Source of the DNA: Neelides folsomi
Lineage: Eukaryota; Arthropoda; Collembola; Neelipleona; Neelidae
Direction: 5' to 3'
DNA length: 32,386 nucleotides
NCBI GenBank assembly: GCA_034687125.1
Contig: JAQGBZ010000561.1
Span: 1-32,386 of the forward strand
Position numbers and translations under genes: made by a program. The notes beneath the pieces were generated by a model, which did no database searches, was not told where the DNA came from, and saw only the letters and a program-made list of their open reading frames with translations. Below, in pieces: positions 1-10,934 of the stretch; the first letter of the stretch is position 1, and every line of letters starts with the position of its first letter.

Positions 1-3000
1 GAAAGCGTAGAAAGATTCTATTATTTTCCTTTTATTTCCGTATTTTTCCATATATTTCCGTTTATTCCCGTTTTTTTTCTATTTTTCCGTTTCTTTCTTT
101 CTCTTGGGTCAAAAAAGAAATTTTATCCAAGCCTGGTTAGAACGATGTAGAATTTTCAATGTGGAACTGCTTATATATCTCCTTGTAAACTTTAGCTGAA
201 AAGATGAGGGGTTGTGAGCCATAAGTTAAGGATAGGACAAACCATTCCTAAAGTTTCCATGGAAATTATAACTTGAATGAACCACTTTTGGTCCATGTAA
301 GAACATTCTTTAGTCCCTCTAAATCCCTCAATTCTAATTCAGGTTCCAGATATGGGAACTGTTAAAGTTGAACGAAACAAGCAGCTCCCCTAAGCAACCA
401 GAAAAACTTTCAGGCTCCTTCTCTACCTCACGAAACCAACTCAAGCTTCACTATTACTTTGCTTTTAAACAGGTTCATTTCAACACAAATAGGCGAGGAC
501 CTGTGCAAATCCTATCCTGAGATTACACTTGAAATCCTATGTAGTTTAATAAATTAATAAGATATAACATAACACAAAGATAAAAAAATTTATATAGTAT
601 TTCGTATTTACAGGACATGATCACATGATATTTGATCTTGGTGATATATAAAAATGTGATATCTTACTCAAAATTATAAAATATTTCTTACTCATACGTA
701 ACCCTATATAAGTTCCATCTTTCAGACCCGACTTCCCCTGGAAACTATTTCTTGCATTAAATTCGCCAGCAAGATTAATGGAGAGCCAAACATTACCAGT
801 TCCCTTTATATCCTTCCTTTACTCGCATTAAAACTTCCAAGCCCGCGTCTCTCTTCCACGGCTCTCATGTAAGCTTTCAAGTCCCTTGCTTATTCATTCT
901 ACTGCATTTCATTTCACAAAGATGAGGGGCTGTGGAATAAGCTTTTATCCTTTTCTCTACCTTCCCAATGACTTCCATGGAAACTTAATCGACTCTCTAC
1001 AATTTGTAGGTAATCACATATAAGTATTCTCTTTGTACATTTTTACTCTAAATTCTGCATTCTAAAAATCGAATATCTTACTCACACCAATTGATCATTT
1101 CTTAATTAGATCCAACATTTAACATATTACAAAGTTGTTTTATTGTATACAAAAGATTGAATAGTTGAATGGTTATTCATTTTTTACAATTGCTATATTA
1201 AGCATATTTTATTTAATTAATATCCAAACTATAACTGAATAGCAAATATGTAGGGTATTATTAGTATTAATTCAGGTATTGAAACGTGTATTTCAAAGCC
1301 AGCATCGTTCATCAATTAATTATGCAAAAGCTCTCAAATTGCTAAGCTATAGCTCCTTGAAAACTTTAGTTGAAAAGATAAGTAAGAAATCCTCTGTTGA
1401 GCTAGAAAGATATTATTCGTATCTCGCTCACAATTGAATATGAAATCCCGTTTGGGGCTTGGGGTGAATAAGATTTTTGGTTCTCTTGTCTCGAGTTAAT
1501 AATCCTTGGGTGTCGGGAGTGTAAGATATTCGGGTTACGGGTTAATTGTCGATATCGGGTTAATGGAACATTTCAGGTATTTTCATCGGCTCTCTGTTAT
1601 CTGGGGTATTTGGGCTTCTGGTAGTTGAGATAGGACCTGTAATGTAAATTATCGAGTGTTGGTGTTAGGATGTCTCTGGTACCTCTGGTGATCTGGTCTT
1701 TGGTATATCCGGTAATAATTAATAATTGGCAGCTGCCTTCATTTACATGCGTTTATACGGGAGGTGCTCTGAAAAATGATGGAGTGCAAAATCTAAAATT
1801 CATAACATTTTATTCAAAATTTAGTATTCCATACAATTAACATAGCAAATATAACATTAAATACTAATTGATTGTATAGATTATTAAATTACAAAAGTTA
1901 AATATTAAGCCACTTTATTTTTATCAATAAATTATCCTTATCAACCTCGATGATTTAATAAAAAGACCCTGATTATCAAAATCAACAAGCCAGACAGGAT
2001 ACCATAAAGTCACCTGTAGTCGTGAGTATTACAATATCTGTAACCCGTCTATCAGATAGATTACTACATAATTGGAATATCCGACTAAAGAATTATCTGA
2101 TTGGAATAGGGGTTGCTCTAAACGATAAAACAGTTCAAGAACCCACTTCTTTCATGTTTTTACTCCCACCAAACCTCATGAAAAATTATAAATTTCTCTA
2201 CCTTATTTTATATTTTTAAAATATATAATTACATTCTTACGGTAATTAAAATATTCATTATTTGTTTAACTAACCAACCAATTAAAGGTTTTTGGTGCAC
2301 TTTTGTGTTAATGTGTCCACATTAGGGTTCAATGAGCCCACTCTTGGGTTTATGTGCCAATGTGCCCTTTTCCGGGCACATGTGGTTATGATTATTTAAT
2401 TAAACTACAACAATATAATAACTATTATTGTTTTCACATAATATATATGAGTCACATAATATATTTGATTTTAATTGATAAATATAAACAAAAACATAAT
2501 TTACATAATGCATAATGGTTAGGTTAGGTGGTATGAGTAAGAAATGTTTTATTTGAATCACAAATATCCCCTATTATAAAAAGGAACAGGTATTATTTTA
2601 TATTGTATTTGACAGCATAACCATCCTACCGAGAGTGGCGACTTTTAATTAAAAATACTCATTAATTCGGGATTGGACCGAAATTGTGCCTTTGCACATG
2701 ATAATCAGAGACTAACCATCCTCCACTTCTTCAGTGATTTTTACTGGGAAACGACGCTTTTTTTCCTCAGTTTCGTGGAAAACTTATTTTCTTTAGCGTC
2801 ACATATAAAATGAATGTCTCAAATCAAATCAAGGAACGTTAGTACCAATTAGTATCTACATAATTTAAATGTTCTTAAATACCGTATTTATTTCCTGTTT
2901 TCATATTTTATTCATTAACAATAACAATTTCCATTTTGGTCTCATTGAGATAATTCATTTTCAATTCAATGAAAAGTTTTTATTTTTCCAAGGTGTTTTG

Positions 3001-3641
3001 TAAAACATTTTTAAATAATAAAAATTAATTTTTTTTACTAAAACTGACTATGATATACAGTATATGATGAGTATGCGATACCGTATAGGTATGATATATT
3101 TGATATTAGTATTGGTATTTAAGGTAAAGCAATGATGATAAACTTTAGAACTAAATGAACGTGTTGCAGAAACACATTCTTCTCTGTTGTGTTGCGTAAA
3201 GGATGAATAGCCAATTCGCCAATTTAACAATTCACCTAATCCATACTTTACGTTATGACTTATGAGATTGCGTAATTACTTAACACAATTATAATTAATC
3301 ATAATTATACATATATGAAATTAATAGATATATGCATCTATAGCTTAAATAAATGTGGTTACAAAAGAATAAATTTTTTATCATAAAAATTTAGGATAAA
3401 ATATAATTTTCGTTGTGACTTGTGAACTTCATGTTATCTATTTTTGGTTCTAATATTGGAAGTTTGTATGTGAACAATCTTTATACACTCAAACAGTCAA
3501 CCATTGTTATCTTAATATTTGGCTATAAAATAAGAGCACAAAATCCCTTATTAAATCCCTTATTAAATTTAGAACTGGGTTTTCCAATGCAAATATAATA
3601 TTTTTTGCTAATTGTTAATCACACTTTAAATATTCTCTAAA
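1..3641. other. Gene-free A+T-rich stretch with degenerate local repeats
   Basis: I see no convincing exon here; open frames are short and rich in Phe, Leu, Ile and Asn, as expected of A+T-rich DNA. Positions 25-110 are a run of degenerate TTTTCCGT-like units. A block containing AACTTTAG, GAAAAGAT and, in two copies, GAGGGG plus CCATGGAAA recurs near 180-270, 915-985 and 1350-1385, so this part holds diverged copies of one local repeat. Near 2361-2386 an 8-bp stem (ATGTGCCC with GGGCACAT) encloses a six-base loop. The interval presumably includes the promoter of the gene starting at 3642, but no specific element stands out. Confidence 0.55.
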
Positions 3642-4396
3642 ATGTTTAATAAAAGTTCAAATAAAGTTTGTTCGAGTCTTTTGCGTTTCTTCTCAATATT
3701 TTGTCTTTTAAATTCCGTTCTTGCATTGAAATGTGAATGGGTAGACGATGAATACGTTTGCGACTATAGCACTATTGACACTGATAAAAAGTTAGCCCCA
3801 TTGTATATATTTATAAATAAATAAATATAATGTAGCATAGTAAATATAACCAATATTTATAGTAATTGACTTATATAATTATTATATAAAAACATGTAAA
3901 AATTTAAATATTTTTTTAGTTGGGGACTTATCATAGGGCTTACGATAGCTGGCTTAATTATTCTCATTGCCCTTCCCATTGGACTTTGTTTCTGCTGTGC
4001 GTGTGCATGCTTTGCTTATAGAAAGAAAGAAGTCGCTCAACCAATGCAAACAAGTAAGATCTTGATGTTCAATTATTACAATTATTTTCAATTTAACATA
4101 CACATAATCATAAAATAATCATTTTTCAATTATAAACAATTAAATAGAGGAAAAGGAATCTTGTTTTGTGTTTAATCTAATTGACTATTTTTTTCAATTT
4201 AGTCATTTATCCACCAAATCAATATCCACAAGGAAATCCAAACGGAGGGCAATATGCTTATCCAAATCAAGCATATTATAGTCATTCATCTGATCCAAAT
4301 ACGAATATCAACCCTGGGAATCAACAAGGAAATCCTCCCTATCCAACCCCGCAACCTCACTATCCAACCGATCAAAAAATGCCAAATCCCGTTTAA
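3642..4396 (+). CDS. Small single-pass membrane protein with Pro/Gln/Tyr-rich cytoplasmic tail (Shisa/VOPP1-like layout)
   Basis: Three exons, 3642-3790, 3920-4053 and 4203-4396, join with matching phases (2, then 1) into 158 residues. Donors are AA|GTTAGC and AA|GTAAGA; acceptors are TTTTTTTAG and CAATTTAG. The N terminus is a likely signal peptide (hydrophobic core about residues 13-29). A very short outer segment carries two Cys in CEWVDDEYVC. One transmembrane helix, about residues 51-74, begins WGLIIGL and ends in a Cys cluster (CFCCACACF) followed by YRKK, a typical inner-face stop-transfer with likely palmitoylation sites. The tail is rich in Pro, Asn, Gln and Tyr, with YPPNQYPQ and NPPYP. 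This is the general layout of Shisa and VOPP1/WBP1 proteins, which bind WW-domain partners. The ectodomain is too short to assign to either, so the family call is inference; the exon structure is seen directly. Confidence 0.6.
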
Positions 4397-5062
4397 AAAT
4401 TTAATTAATTGAAATTCACAATATTCTTAAATAGATTTTGATTTATTCAACAAAATATTTTGCATCTTTTTTCATTCTCAAATTTATCCATGGATACATA
4501 ATATCACATCCAAGCAACATGAATCTTTTGCTTAAAGACTCTAAGTAAATCATAGAGGTAAATGATAATGAAATCATTAATATTATTCAAATAATATGGA
4601 AAAGCCATAAAAGTTCATAACAATCATAAGTAAATTGTATGTATGTGTTTCGGCAATGTTTCGGCTGGTTTTCCCTACTTTCAAGTCCAATTCCCAAATG
4701 CGAAAATGAACCGTGAAAATGAAAAGGTCAGCGAGGTCAACTGGGGAAAACGGAGAAAAAGAGAAAAGGAACGTTTATTTCGAGAGAAAAAATGGAGGTC
4801 CGATTCGGACAAAATACAATGACAGAATGATCACAAATTATTTTTAACTTTAAACGAAAACTCGTTACTTAATTCCTATGACATAACACATTACACTTTA
4901 AACACGACACTACAGCATGTATATATTCAGGGGGTGACTAGAGCCAGATATAATCCCTGGTTGCTCTCTGTCGCAGTCCATATCTAAATAAGATAAAACA
5001 CCATTATTCATTCATAAGAAACCATTCACGTTTTCTTGCCAATCAAATGTTCATTATAATTA
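4397..5062. other. Intergenic stretch with one possible minus-strand terminal exon
   Basis: No clear gene. On the minus strand a good acceptor (TTATCTTATTTAG, around 4985-5000) precedes a short open stretch that stops near 4910-4930 in every frame. One reading gives a 23-residue ORF beginning MDCDREQPG. Without upstream exons it cannot be called. Positions 4690-4810 are purine-rich on the + strand. Confidence 0.3.
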
Positions 5063-5168
5063 CTCTTTACGAAAAACATGTTAATTACTTTTTAGCCTCT
5101 TATTTCTCGTAGTTAGGTGGGAATTATAATGATTTGAGAAACCAGTGGAATAATTTATATTTATTCAA
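5063..5168 (+). repeat. Left terminal inverted repeat of the TA-flanked element
   Basis: About 106 bp, preceded by TA. It contains the segment GTGGAATAATTTATATTTAT, which is found inverted near 6010-6030. The arms differ by a few substitutions and single-base indels. Confidence 0.85.
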
Positions 5169-6004
5169 CAAATTAAAAATCTCACTTAACTGTCCTGAAG
5201 TTTGGTATATAATGTATATAATGAATGTGTAGAGCGAAGTTTGAATCTAGTAGGCACAACGTGGCGCTCCTCGGTTTTTGACCGATTTTGGGTCTAAAAG
5301 TTGACCCCTCTCAAATTGTTGACGGTAGGGCCAGGAAGGGGGCCAGGGAGTGTAGTTTAGCTAAGTTTTCAAGTGACGGGATAGTTAAATTGAGAAGGTA
5401 TTTGCGAAATTAGGAAACTCGGGGCCATGGTTGCGCTTCCACAGCCAAAGAGCCAGAGAATCCGTATTTGCATAACCTTCTCCGTATTCAAGGCGCATTT
5501 CTTGCCCTAATTTACTTAATAATTCAACCGAGTGGACTTCGGGACACTTGGAGGAAGCATTATCATCATCCTAAGGACCTCTATCAGACAGGTGGGGTGC
5601 GAGATCGAGTAAGGAATCGGGTCATGGGTCACTCTTCGGGTGCACCCGAACCCAACCCATCATGTAAAGTCTCTCCCCTGATTTGCAAAGATAGCTCAAC
5701 CATATAGCAATTAACAATCAAATGTTGAATAACGTGTTTGTTAGTTTTAGAAGAAGAGTTGAAGTTTGTTTGGAACAAAATGGGCATCATTTCACTCATA
5801 TTCTATAGTATGTAATATACACAGCGTAATCGTGTAAACATTACCTGTATGCTAAATGATCCGCCATTCCTATCTTTTACATTGTAATAATAACTCCCAT
5901 GACGTGTAATGAAACAATTGCTCGTTTTAATAAATGTATGTGTGTAGGTACAATATAAGTAATTAATGTACAATACATTGCAATAAAGCTGGGTTATTCA
6001 TGCT

Positions 6005-6109
6005 TTGAATAAATATAAATTATTCCACTGGTTCCTCAAATCATTATATTTCCCACGTAACTACGAGAAATAAGAGGCTAAAAGTAATCAACATGTTTTT
6101 CGTAAAGAG
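6005..6109 (-). repeat. Right terminal inverted repeat of the TA-flanked element
   Basis: Reverse complement of the left arm, ending in CGTAAAGAG and followed by TA at 6110-6111. Confidence 0.85.
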
Positions 6110-6927
6110 TACAATGCTACAATATTTTAGTCGATTTATATATATTATAAATAATTTAAAATTATCTTCATATATGAAATATTTATGTGAAATGAAAAAC
6201 GTATTATACAGACGTGAATAAAATGTGTAAAAGTAGAAAGGAAGAAATTTGATATTTTTTATAATGAGGATATTTCATGCGAATCTTCGTCTCTTTATTT
6301 TAAACTTTCAGCTCTCGATGTCGACGTCTCGACGACAGACTTAATTATATTTAATTGATCAATTATCCGTCCGTTTAATTGACATCTGTCTTAATCTTTA
6401 GATTGTAAGTTGAGCTTTATTTGTAATTAAATTTATGATTTCATTAACTGTTTCTACATCTCGACGATATTTTCGTCAGCCAGGTCATTTGGTTTTGGTT
6501 CAATTGCAAATTTTGTAATTTCGTATTTCTTTTCTGGCACTTTAAACTTTTATTAACTTAAGCTTTAAAGCTTTAAAGTTTAAGTTACTTTAATGGTAAG
6601 GTAGTGAAATTACACAATTAAAAACTTGCGCTTATTTCAGATGTAAATTTAAATTAGTTAGGGACAAATTAAAATCATTATGGCTTCTTTACCTTATTAT
6701 ATTATATAATTTATGTAATATATTATATAATGCTAATATTAAGTTATTTTATAATATGTAGTAGTATCAATATTAACGTTATTAATATCGTTAAAGAACT
6801 CATAAATATTTAAGGATTTACTATAAACATTCGCAATTAAATATTAAGTAAGGTTCATAATATGAGTTGTATTTATTGATGGCGAATTGATTTCTTTTTA
6901 TATTGACTATTTTTGATTAGATCAACT
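6110..6927. other. Intergenic stretch upstream of the nitrobindin-zinc finger gene
   Basis: No gene seen. A 32-bp near-perfect palindrome (one mismatched pair) lies at about 6556-6587, built on two adjacent copies of CTTTAAAG. Just before the start codon, a pyrimidine-rich run ends in GATTAG at 6915-6920, seven bases before the ATG. This is either the 3' end of a 5'-UTR intron or a trans-splice acceptor. Confidence 0.45.
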
Positions 6928-7684
6928 ATGGAGGGAGAAATTCACGATTTGTTGAAACCATTGAGTTGGTTGATTGGACTTTGGAACTGCGAAGAAGGAA
7001 AAGGAATTTTTCCAAACATTCAGCCCTTTACTTACAAAGAGACGTTGGAATTTGAAGTTTGCGGAAAGCAGCCAGTAATTGCATACACGGCCAAATCAAC
7101 TCATCCAGCTAATGGGAATTTGATGCATCTTGAACGAGGATATCTCAGGGGAAAAGGAAACGACAAATTCAGCTTTATGGTCGCACATAATTTCGGTCAG
7201 TCGAGAATAAACTTTTAAATGTTTATAATTTTGAAAATATTCTTAAATCTCAACTAACAAGCTATAATCGATAAATTAGCATTTAATTGGGATTTTTAAA
7301 ATTAATAAATATGGAATTTTATATTTCAGGTTTAACGACCATTGAGGAAGGAACTTTTGATGGGAAAATCCTCGCTTTCAAATCAACGAATGTTGGAAGA
7401 ATGGAAAATCCAATTGGATCGGCTGTTTTAGGAGTAATTTATATTTATTTATATAAACACATTACATAATTTTTTTATTGTAATTATTTATACCTATTAG
7501 TATGAGATTGGCTAACTTAATATATTTTAATTACATTTGTGTATTAAATTGTTTATTTTTAATTTTTTAGACTGAACGAGATTTCGTATTATCAGATGGG
7601 GATTTGATTCAAAAGATGCGAATAGCAACGGAGAAATCTCAAATGGCTGATCATCTTTCTGCAACTTATAAGAAAATCGGTTAG
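6928..7684 (+). CDS. Stand-alone nitrobindin product (intron 3 retained, stop at 7682-7684)
   Basis: If intron 3 is not removed, exons 6928-7195 and 7330-7433 plus 7571-7684 give 161 residues ending KKIG then TAG. That is the usual length of single-domain nitrobindins, which end shortly after the His-containing C-terminal strand. The donor is ATCG|GTTAG, so the stop codon overlaps the start of the intron: splicing removes it and retention uses it. GTTAGA is a weaker donor than the GTAA/GTGAG donors elsewhere in this gene, which makes partial retention plausible. Nitrobindins bind ferric heme in a ten-stranded barrel and react with NO and peroxynitrite (family knowledge). Whether this form, the fusion, or both are made needs transcripts. 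Confidence 0.55.
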
Positions 7685-10285
7685 ATTGAATTTAGCAAAA
7701 AAATCATTCCATTGAGATGAATTGAAAAATGAATAATGAATTTGTAAATATTGAATTTCATAGAGATATGCCCAATTGTCACAACTCCGAAAAATGAGGT
7801 GAAAGAAAAACGGGAAAAACCACAGCGTTCAATTTGTCGTTTTTTGAGTTTCCGTGAGTCTTTTACAATATTTCTCAATATTTATAAAATCGCGATTATA
7901 GATTGATTTCGATTGATTTTATAATTATAATTATTATTATTACAAGGTAGATATTTTATAAATGGCGTGAACATTTAAAATAACGTTAAGAAATAAATGT
8001 TATTTTATTTTCAGGTCCGAAATCAAGACGTTTGAAAGATGATGAAAACGATTTGGAAAATTTTAAACCGCAAGAGAATTTGGAAACTGTTGAATCTCAT
8101 GAGAATCGAACTAACACAAACAATAACGACGTCAAAGAAAAACCTGTGGCCGAAGAGGAATTGAAGGACAACGATGGTGAAACGGATTTTGATGACAATG
8201 AGGAAAATATCCCAATGGATCATAAAAAAATTGGTAAAAATTCATTGTTAAAATATAATTGCAATTAATTATTCAAGTGAATTTACATTTGACCTCATTT
8301 CATTGTTTATCTAATTTGGATATAATTGATAAATTTTGTATTTTATAGAGATAAGTCCAATTGTCACAACTCGGAAAAAAGCGGTGAAAAAAAGGGAAGA
8401 ACCAACGAGTTCAATTCGTCGTTCTTTGAGAATCCGTGAGTCTTTTGCAAAATTTCTTAATATTTATAAAATTGCGATTGCGATTATTGATTGATTTTAT
8501 AATTATATAAAGTCTATATTTTATAAATGGCGTGAACATTTAAAATAGCAAACGTTATTTTATTTTCAGTCAGTAAACCAAAATCAAGACGTTCGAAAGA
8601 CGATGACATCGATTTGGAAAATTCAAATTCGATTATAATGTTGAATAAAATGAAGTCGAAGGAATTCCCCACTGCTGACATCACGTGTGATATTTGCTTA
8701 AAAAAGTTCTTCACTGAAGAAGTAATTCTCAAAGAAATACTTAATCACAATTAGTGATTTAACTTTGATCTATTTTTTAATTTTTCCACTTTATTTAATT
8801 TTTCCTCTTTATATTCCAGCACATTCGTGATCATATGAAATCCGAACATGAAGGAAGTAATTTTAAATGTCGCAATTGCTCTCTTGAATTTACATCTTTT
8901 CCCAAATTGTCCAAACATCGTAAAGTCCACACTTCGAAATATTTCTGTTCCAAATGTTCTTTTTCGACCAAGACCGAATATCTGCTTAAGAAGCATTCGG
9001 ACAAACACGACGAACCTCCGCGAACGCCCGTCCAATTCACATGTCCCGAATGTGGAAAGAATTTCGGAAGGAAAAGTTATTTGGCCAAACACGTTGCTGA
9101 CATTCACAGGGAAAAGAAATTTGAATGTCCAACATGTCAAAAAAGATTTGGTAAATTATTAGATTTATTATTTGGAATAAACTAACAATAAGCTTAACAT
9201 AAACTTACAATTTTATATAAAATTAAATTATCTTTAATGCTAAAATCAATTATTTAATAAAAATTAAATATAAATATAAATAATATAGACTTTAGTAACT
9301 TAATTAATCCATTTAATTATTGTATTGTATTTAATATTTCAGCTTCAAAGAGAGATTTAATGGAACACGCCGTGAGCCACATCAGAGAAGAAATCGAATT
9401 ACGTGTTAAACCCTGGGAGTGCCACGTTTGTTCAAAAAGATTCGGTAATATATAATTTACTTTAATTATTATTATCCCAATTAATCTTGTAATTACCATG
9501 TTGTAAAAAGTAATTGAATGAAATTGTGGAAATCAATTAAAATCGTTATTTGTAATTTAGAAAAGGAAGTTGCTCTTACCAGACATATTTCATTTATGCA
9601 TGCGGATTCTCGACCATTCATTTGCAAATATCGGGATTGTGGCCGGAGTTATGTCAGAATGGAATTTTTACGCAATCATGAAATTGTCCACAAAGAGAAC
9701 AAGGATTATCTTTGTTATACATGTGGAAAGTCTTTTAAAAGGTATGTAAAAAATTGTTTTAGCAATTAATTAATTTTAATCATTCGGTCTTACCTGTGTA
9801 ATTAAATTTACATTTTTGATAATTACTATAATTATTATCAAAATTGTTCAATAATTTCTAGACAATATTCCTTATATCTTCACGCGTTCACTCACCGGCC
9901 TGAGAGTGATCTTCCCTATGGATGTCACACATGTGGGAGACGCTATTTGCGAAAAACTCGACTTCTTGCTCATCAGATTAGATTGGGTCATAAACGGGAC
10001 GACATGCCGGATGAAATTCAAAACCTCGTTTTGGAAAAGGGAACTGGAGCGAGCAAACCTCGTGAGCCAAGAGAGAAAATCGTGAAGGAAAACGATGACC
10101 CTAAGGAGGACAAAGAAAAGAAACCGAGGAAGAAAAAAACGGCCAAAGTTGAAGAGTCAGTGGAAGTCGAGTCAGTGGAAGTTGAGTCAGTTGAAGAAAT
10201 TCAGCATGCCATTTATGAACAAGTCATTGACTTTGCTGAATTTGTTGTGCTTGAAGATCCCGGGATTCATTTTACAATCCCATAA
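6928..10285 (+). CDS. Nitrobindin (THAP4-type heme-binding) domain fused to nine C2H2 zinc fingers
   Basis: Eleven exons: 6928-7195, 7330-7433, 7571-7679, 7764-7853, 8015-8233, 8349-8435, 8570-8721, 8820-9150, 9343-9444, 9561-9741, 9862-10285. All junctions are GT-AG, all phases close, and the product is 688 residues. Residues 1 to about 160 are a complete nitrobindin barrel: PLSWLIGLW at the start, IFPNIQPFTYKETLEF, MHLERGYLR, and DHLSATYKKI at the end, whose His is in the position of the family's heme-iron ligand. Residues 161-331 are a charged, basic and acidic linker encoded by duplicated exons. Nine C2H2 fingers lie between Cys332 and His591. All have X12 between the second Cys and the first His; several are split by introns that restore the spacing exactly. 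The tail is Lys/Glu-rich with a short VEVES repeat and ends at TAA 10283-10285. In vertebrates THAP4 joins a THAP finger to a C-terminal nitrobindin; here the order is reversed and the fingers are C2H2. Likely a nuclear DNA-binding protein with a heme/NO-responsive module (inference). The alternative is two adjacent genes: a stop lies five bases into intron 3. Confidence 0.65.
7764..8625 (+). repeat. Tandem duplication of an exon-intron-exon unit inside the nitrobindin-zinc finger gene
   Basis: Unit A (about 7764-8068) and unit B (about 8349-8625) match through exon, intron and following exon start. Exons 4 and 6 encode ICPIVTTPKNEVKEKRE and ISPIVTTRKKAVKKREE; the following exons begin PKSRRLKDDENDLEN and PKSRRSKDDDIDLEN. 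The introns (161 and 134 bp) share long stretches, including ATGGCGTGAACATTTAAAAT, so the copying was at the DNA level and fairly recent. Phase 1 borders on both sides keep the frame open. The unit encodes a charged, probably disordered linker. Confidence 0.85.
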
Positions 10286-10824
10286 TTAAATTTGTTCATT
10301 TTCTATACTCATTAATTTAAATACTTCAAATGTATTAGATTTAAACCAAGATTTAAACTTTAAAGTGTTTTCTATCAATTTTTTTCAATCAATTTTTCTA
10401 TTTATTTTTGACTAACTTGTGATTCTTGAAGGTGATTAACTTTACATTCCAATTTTTCCAAAAATTAATTGAGTTTTGTTTATTACCAATGCTTACTTTA
10501 TTACAATTAGATTAATGATTAATTAGTATTAAATATGTTTATTATTTAATAGTTTATTTGCTTCAAACTGCTTATAAAAGTTTTTTGTGAATTTCTGAGT
10601 TTATGATCTTGAAATCCCTGGATTGATTTAATAATCCAATAGTTTAATTAAGCTTAATTGATTTGTTCATTACCGGTAAATAAATATTTATTATATATTT
10701 ATTCAAGATGCGTGTTTAAACCTCTGAGTGAGTATTATATGAATTTTTTCTATGAATTTCATTGAATCTTTTTAATAAAAGTATTAAATGAATTTGTTTT
10801 AATTGTAATTTATTTAATTTACCT

Positions 10825-10884
10825 TCCTTTAAACCATAATTGTATTTAATTGTGCACAATTAAATACAATTATGGTTTAAAGGA
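10825..10884. repeat. 60-bp perfect palindrome with no spacer
   Basis: The 30-base arms 10825-10854 and 10855-10884 are exact reverse complements meeting at TGTG|CACA with no loop bases. The first flanking pair outside the arms does not match, so the edges are sharp. No obvious TA or longer target duplication is seen at the edges. Confidence 0.95.
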
Positions 10885-10934
10885 TTAAAGCATTTAAAAT
10901 GAATTAAAGTGAAAGATTGCTTTCTTTGTTTCTT

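Larger units (their letters stand above)
5063..6109. mobile_element. Non-autonomous DNA transposon with about 105-bp terminal inverted repeats and TA target duplication
   Basis: Positions 5063-5168 and the reverse complement of 6005-6109 match over their whole length with only a handful of differences. Both ends start CTCTTTACGAAAAACATG. A TA dinucleotide flanks each side (5061-5062 and 6110-6111), the target duplication typical of Tc1/mariner-type cut-and-paste elements. The 836-bp interior has no transposase-like frame; its longest open stretch (5468-5707) has no ATG start and no recognisable domain. It contains a more balanced block (about 5260-5470). It is therefore a MITE or a deletion derivative that would depend on a transposase elsewhere. 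The close match between the arms suggests fairly recent insertion. Confidence 0.8.

Noticed and set aside
5468..5707. Open frame inside the TA-flanked element as a transposase remnant
   Set aside because: It lacks an ATG start, is short, and shows no DDE or helix-turn-helix features.
8015..8820. Zinc finger part as a separate gene starting in exon 5 or exon 7
   Set aside because: Not excluded, but disfavoured: ATGs before the linker exons are out of frame or closed, while the exon 3-4 junction keeps phase and the duplicated linker exons keep their coding. In-frame ATGs exist at 8215 and in exon 7, so transcripts must decide.
8751..9140. Long minus-strand open frames opposite the zinc finger exons
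   Set aside because: They are antisense shadows of well-defined C2H2 exons with correct spacing and splice sites on the + strand.
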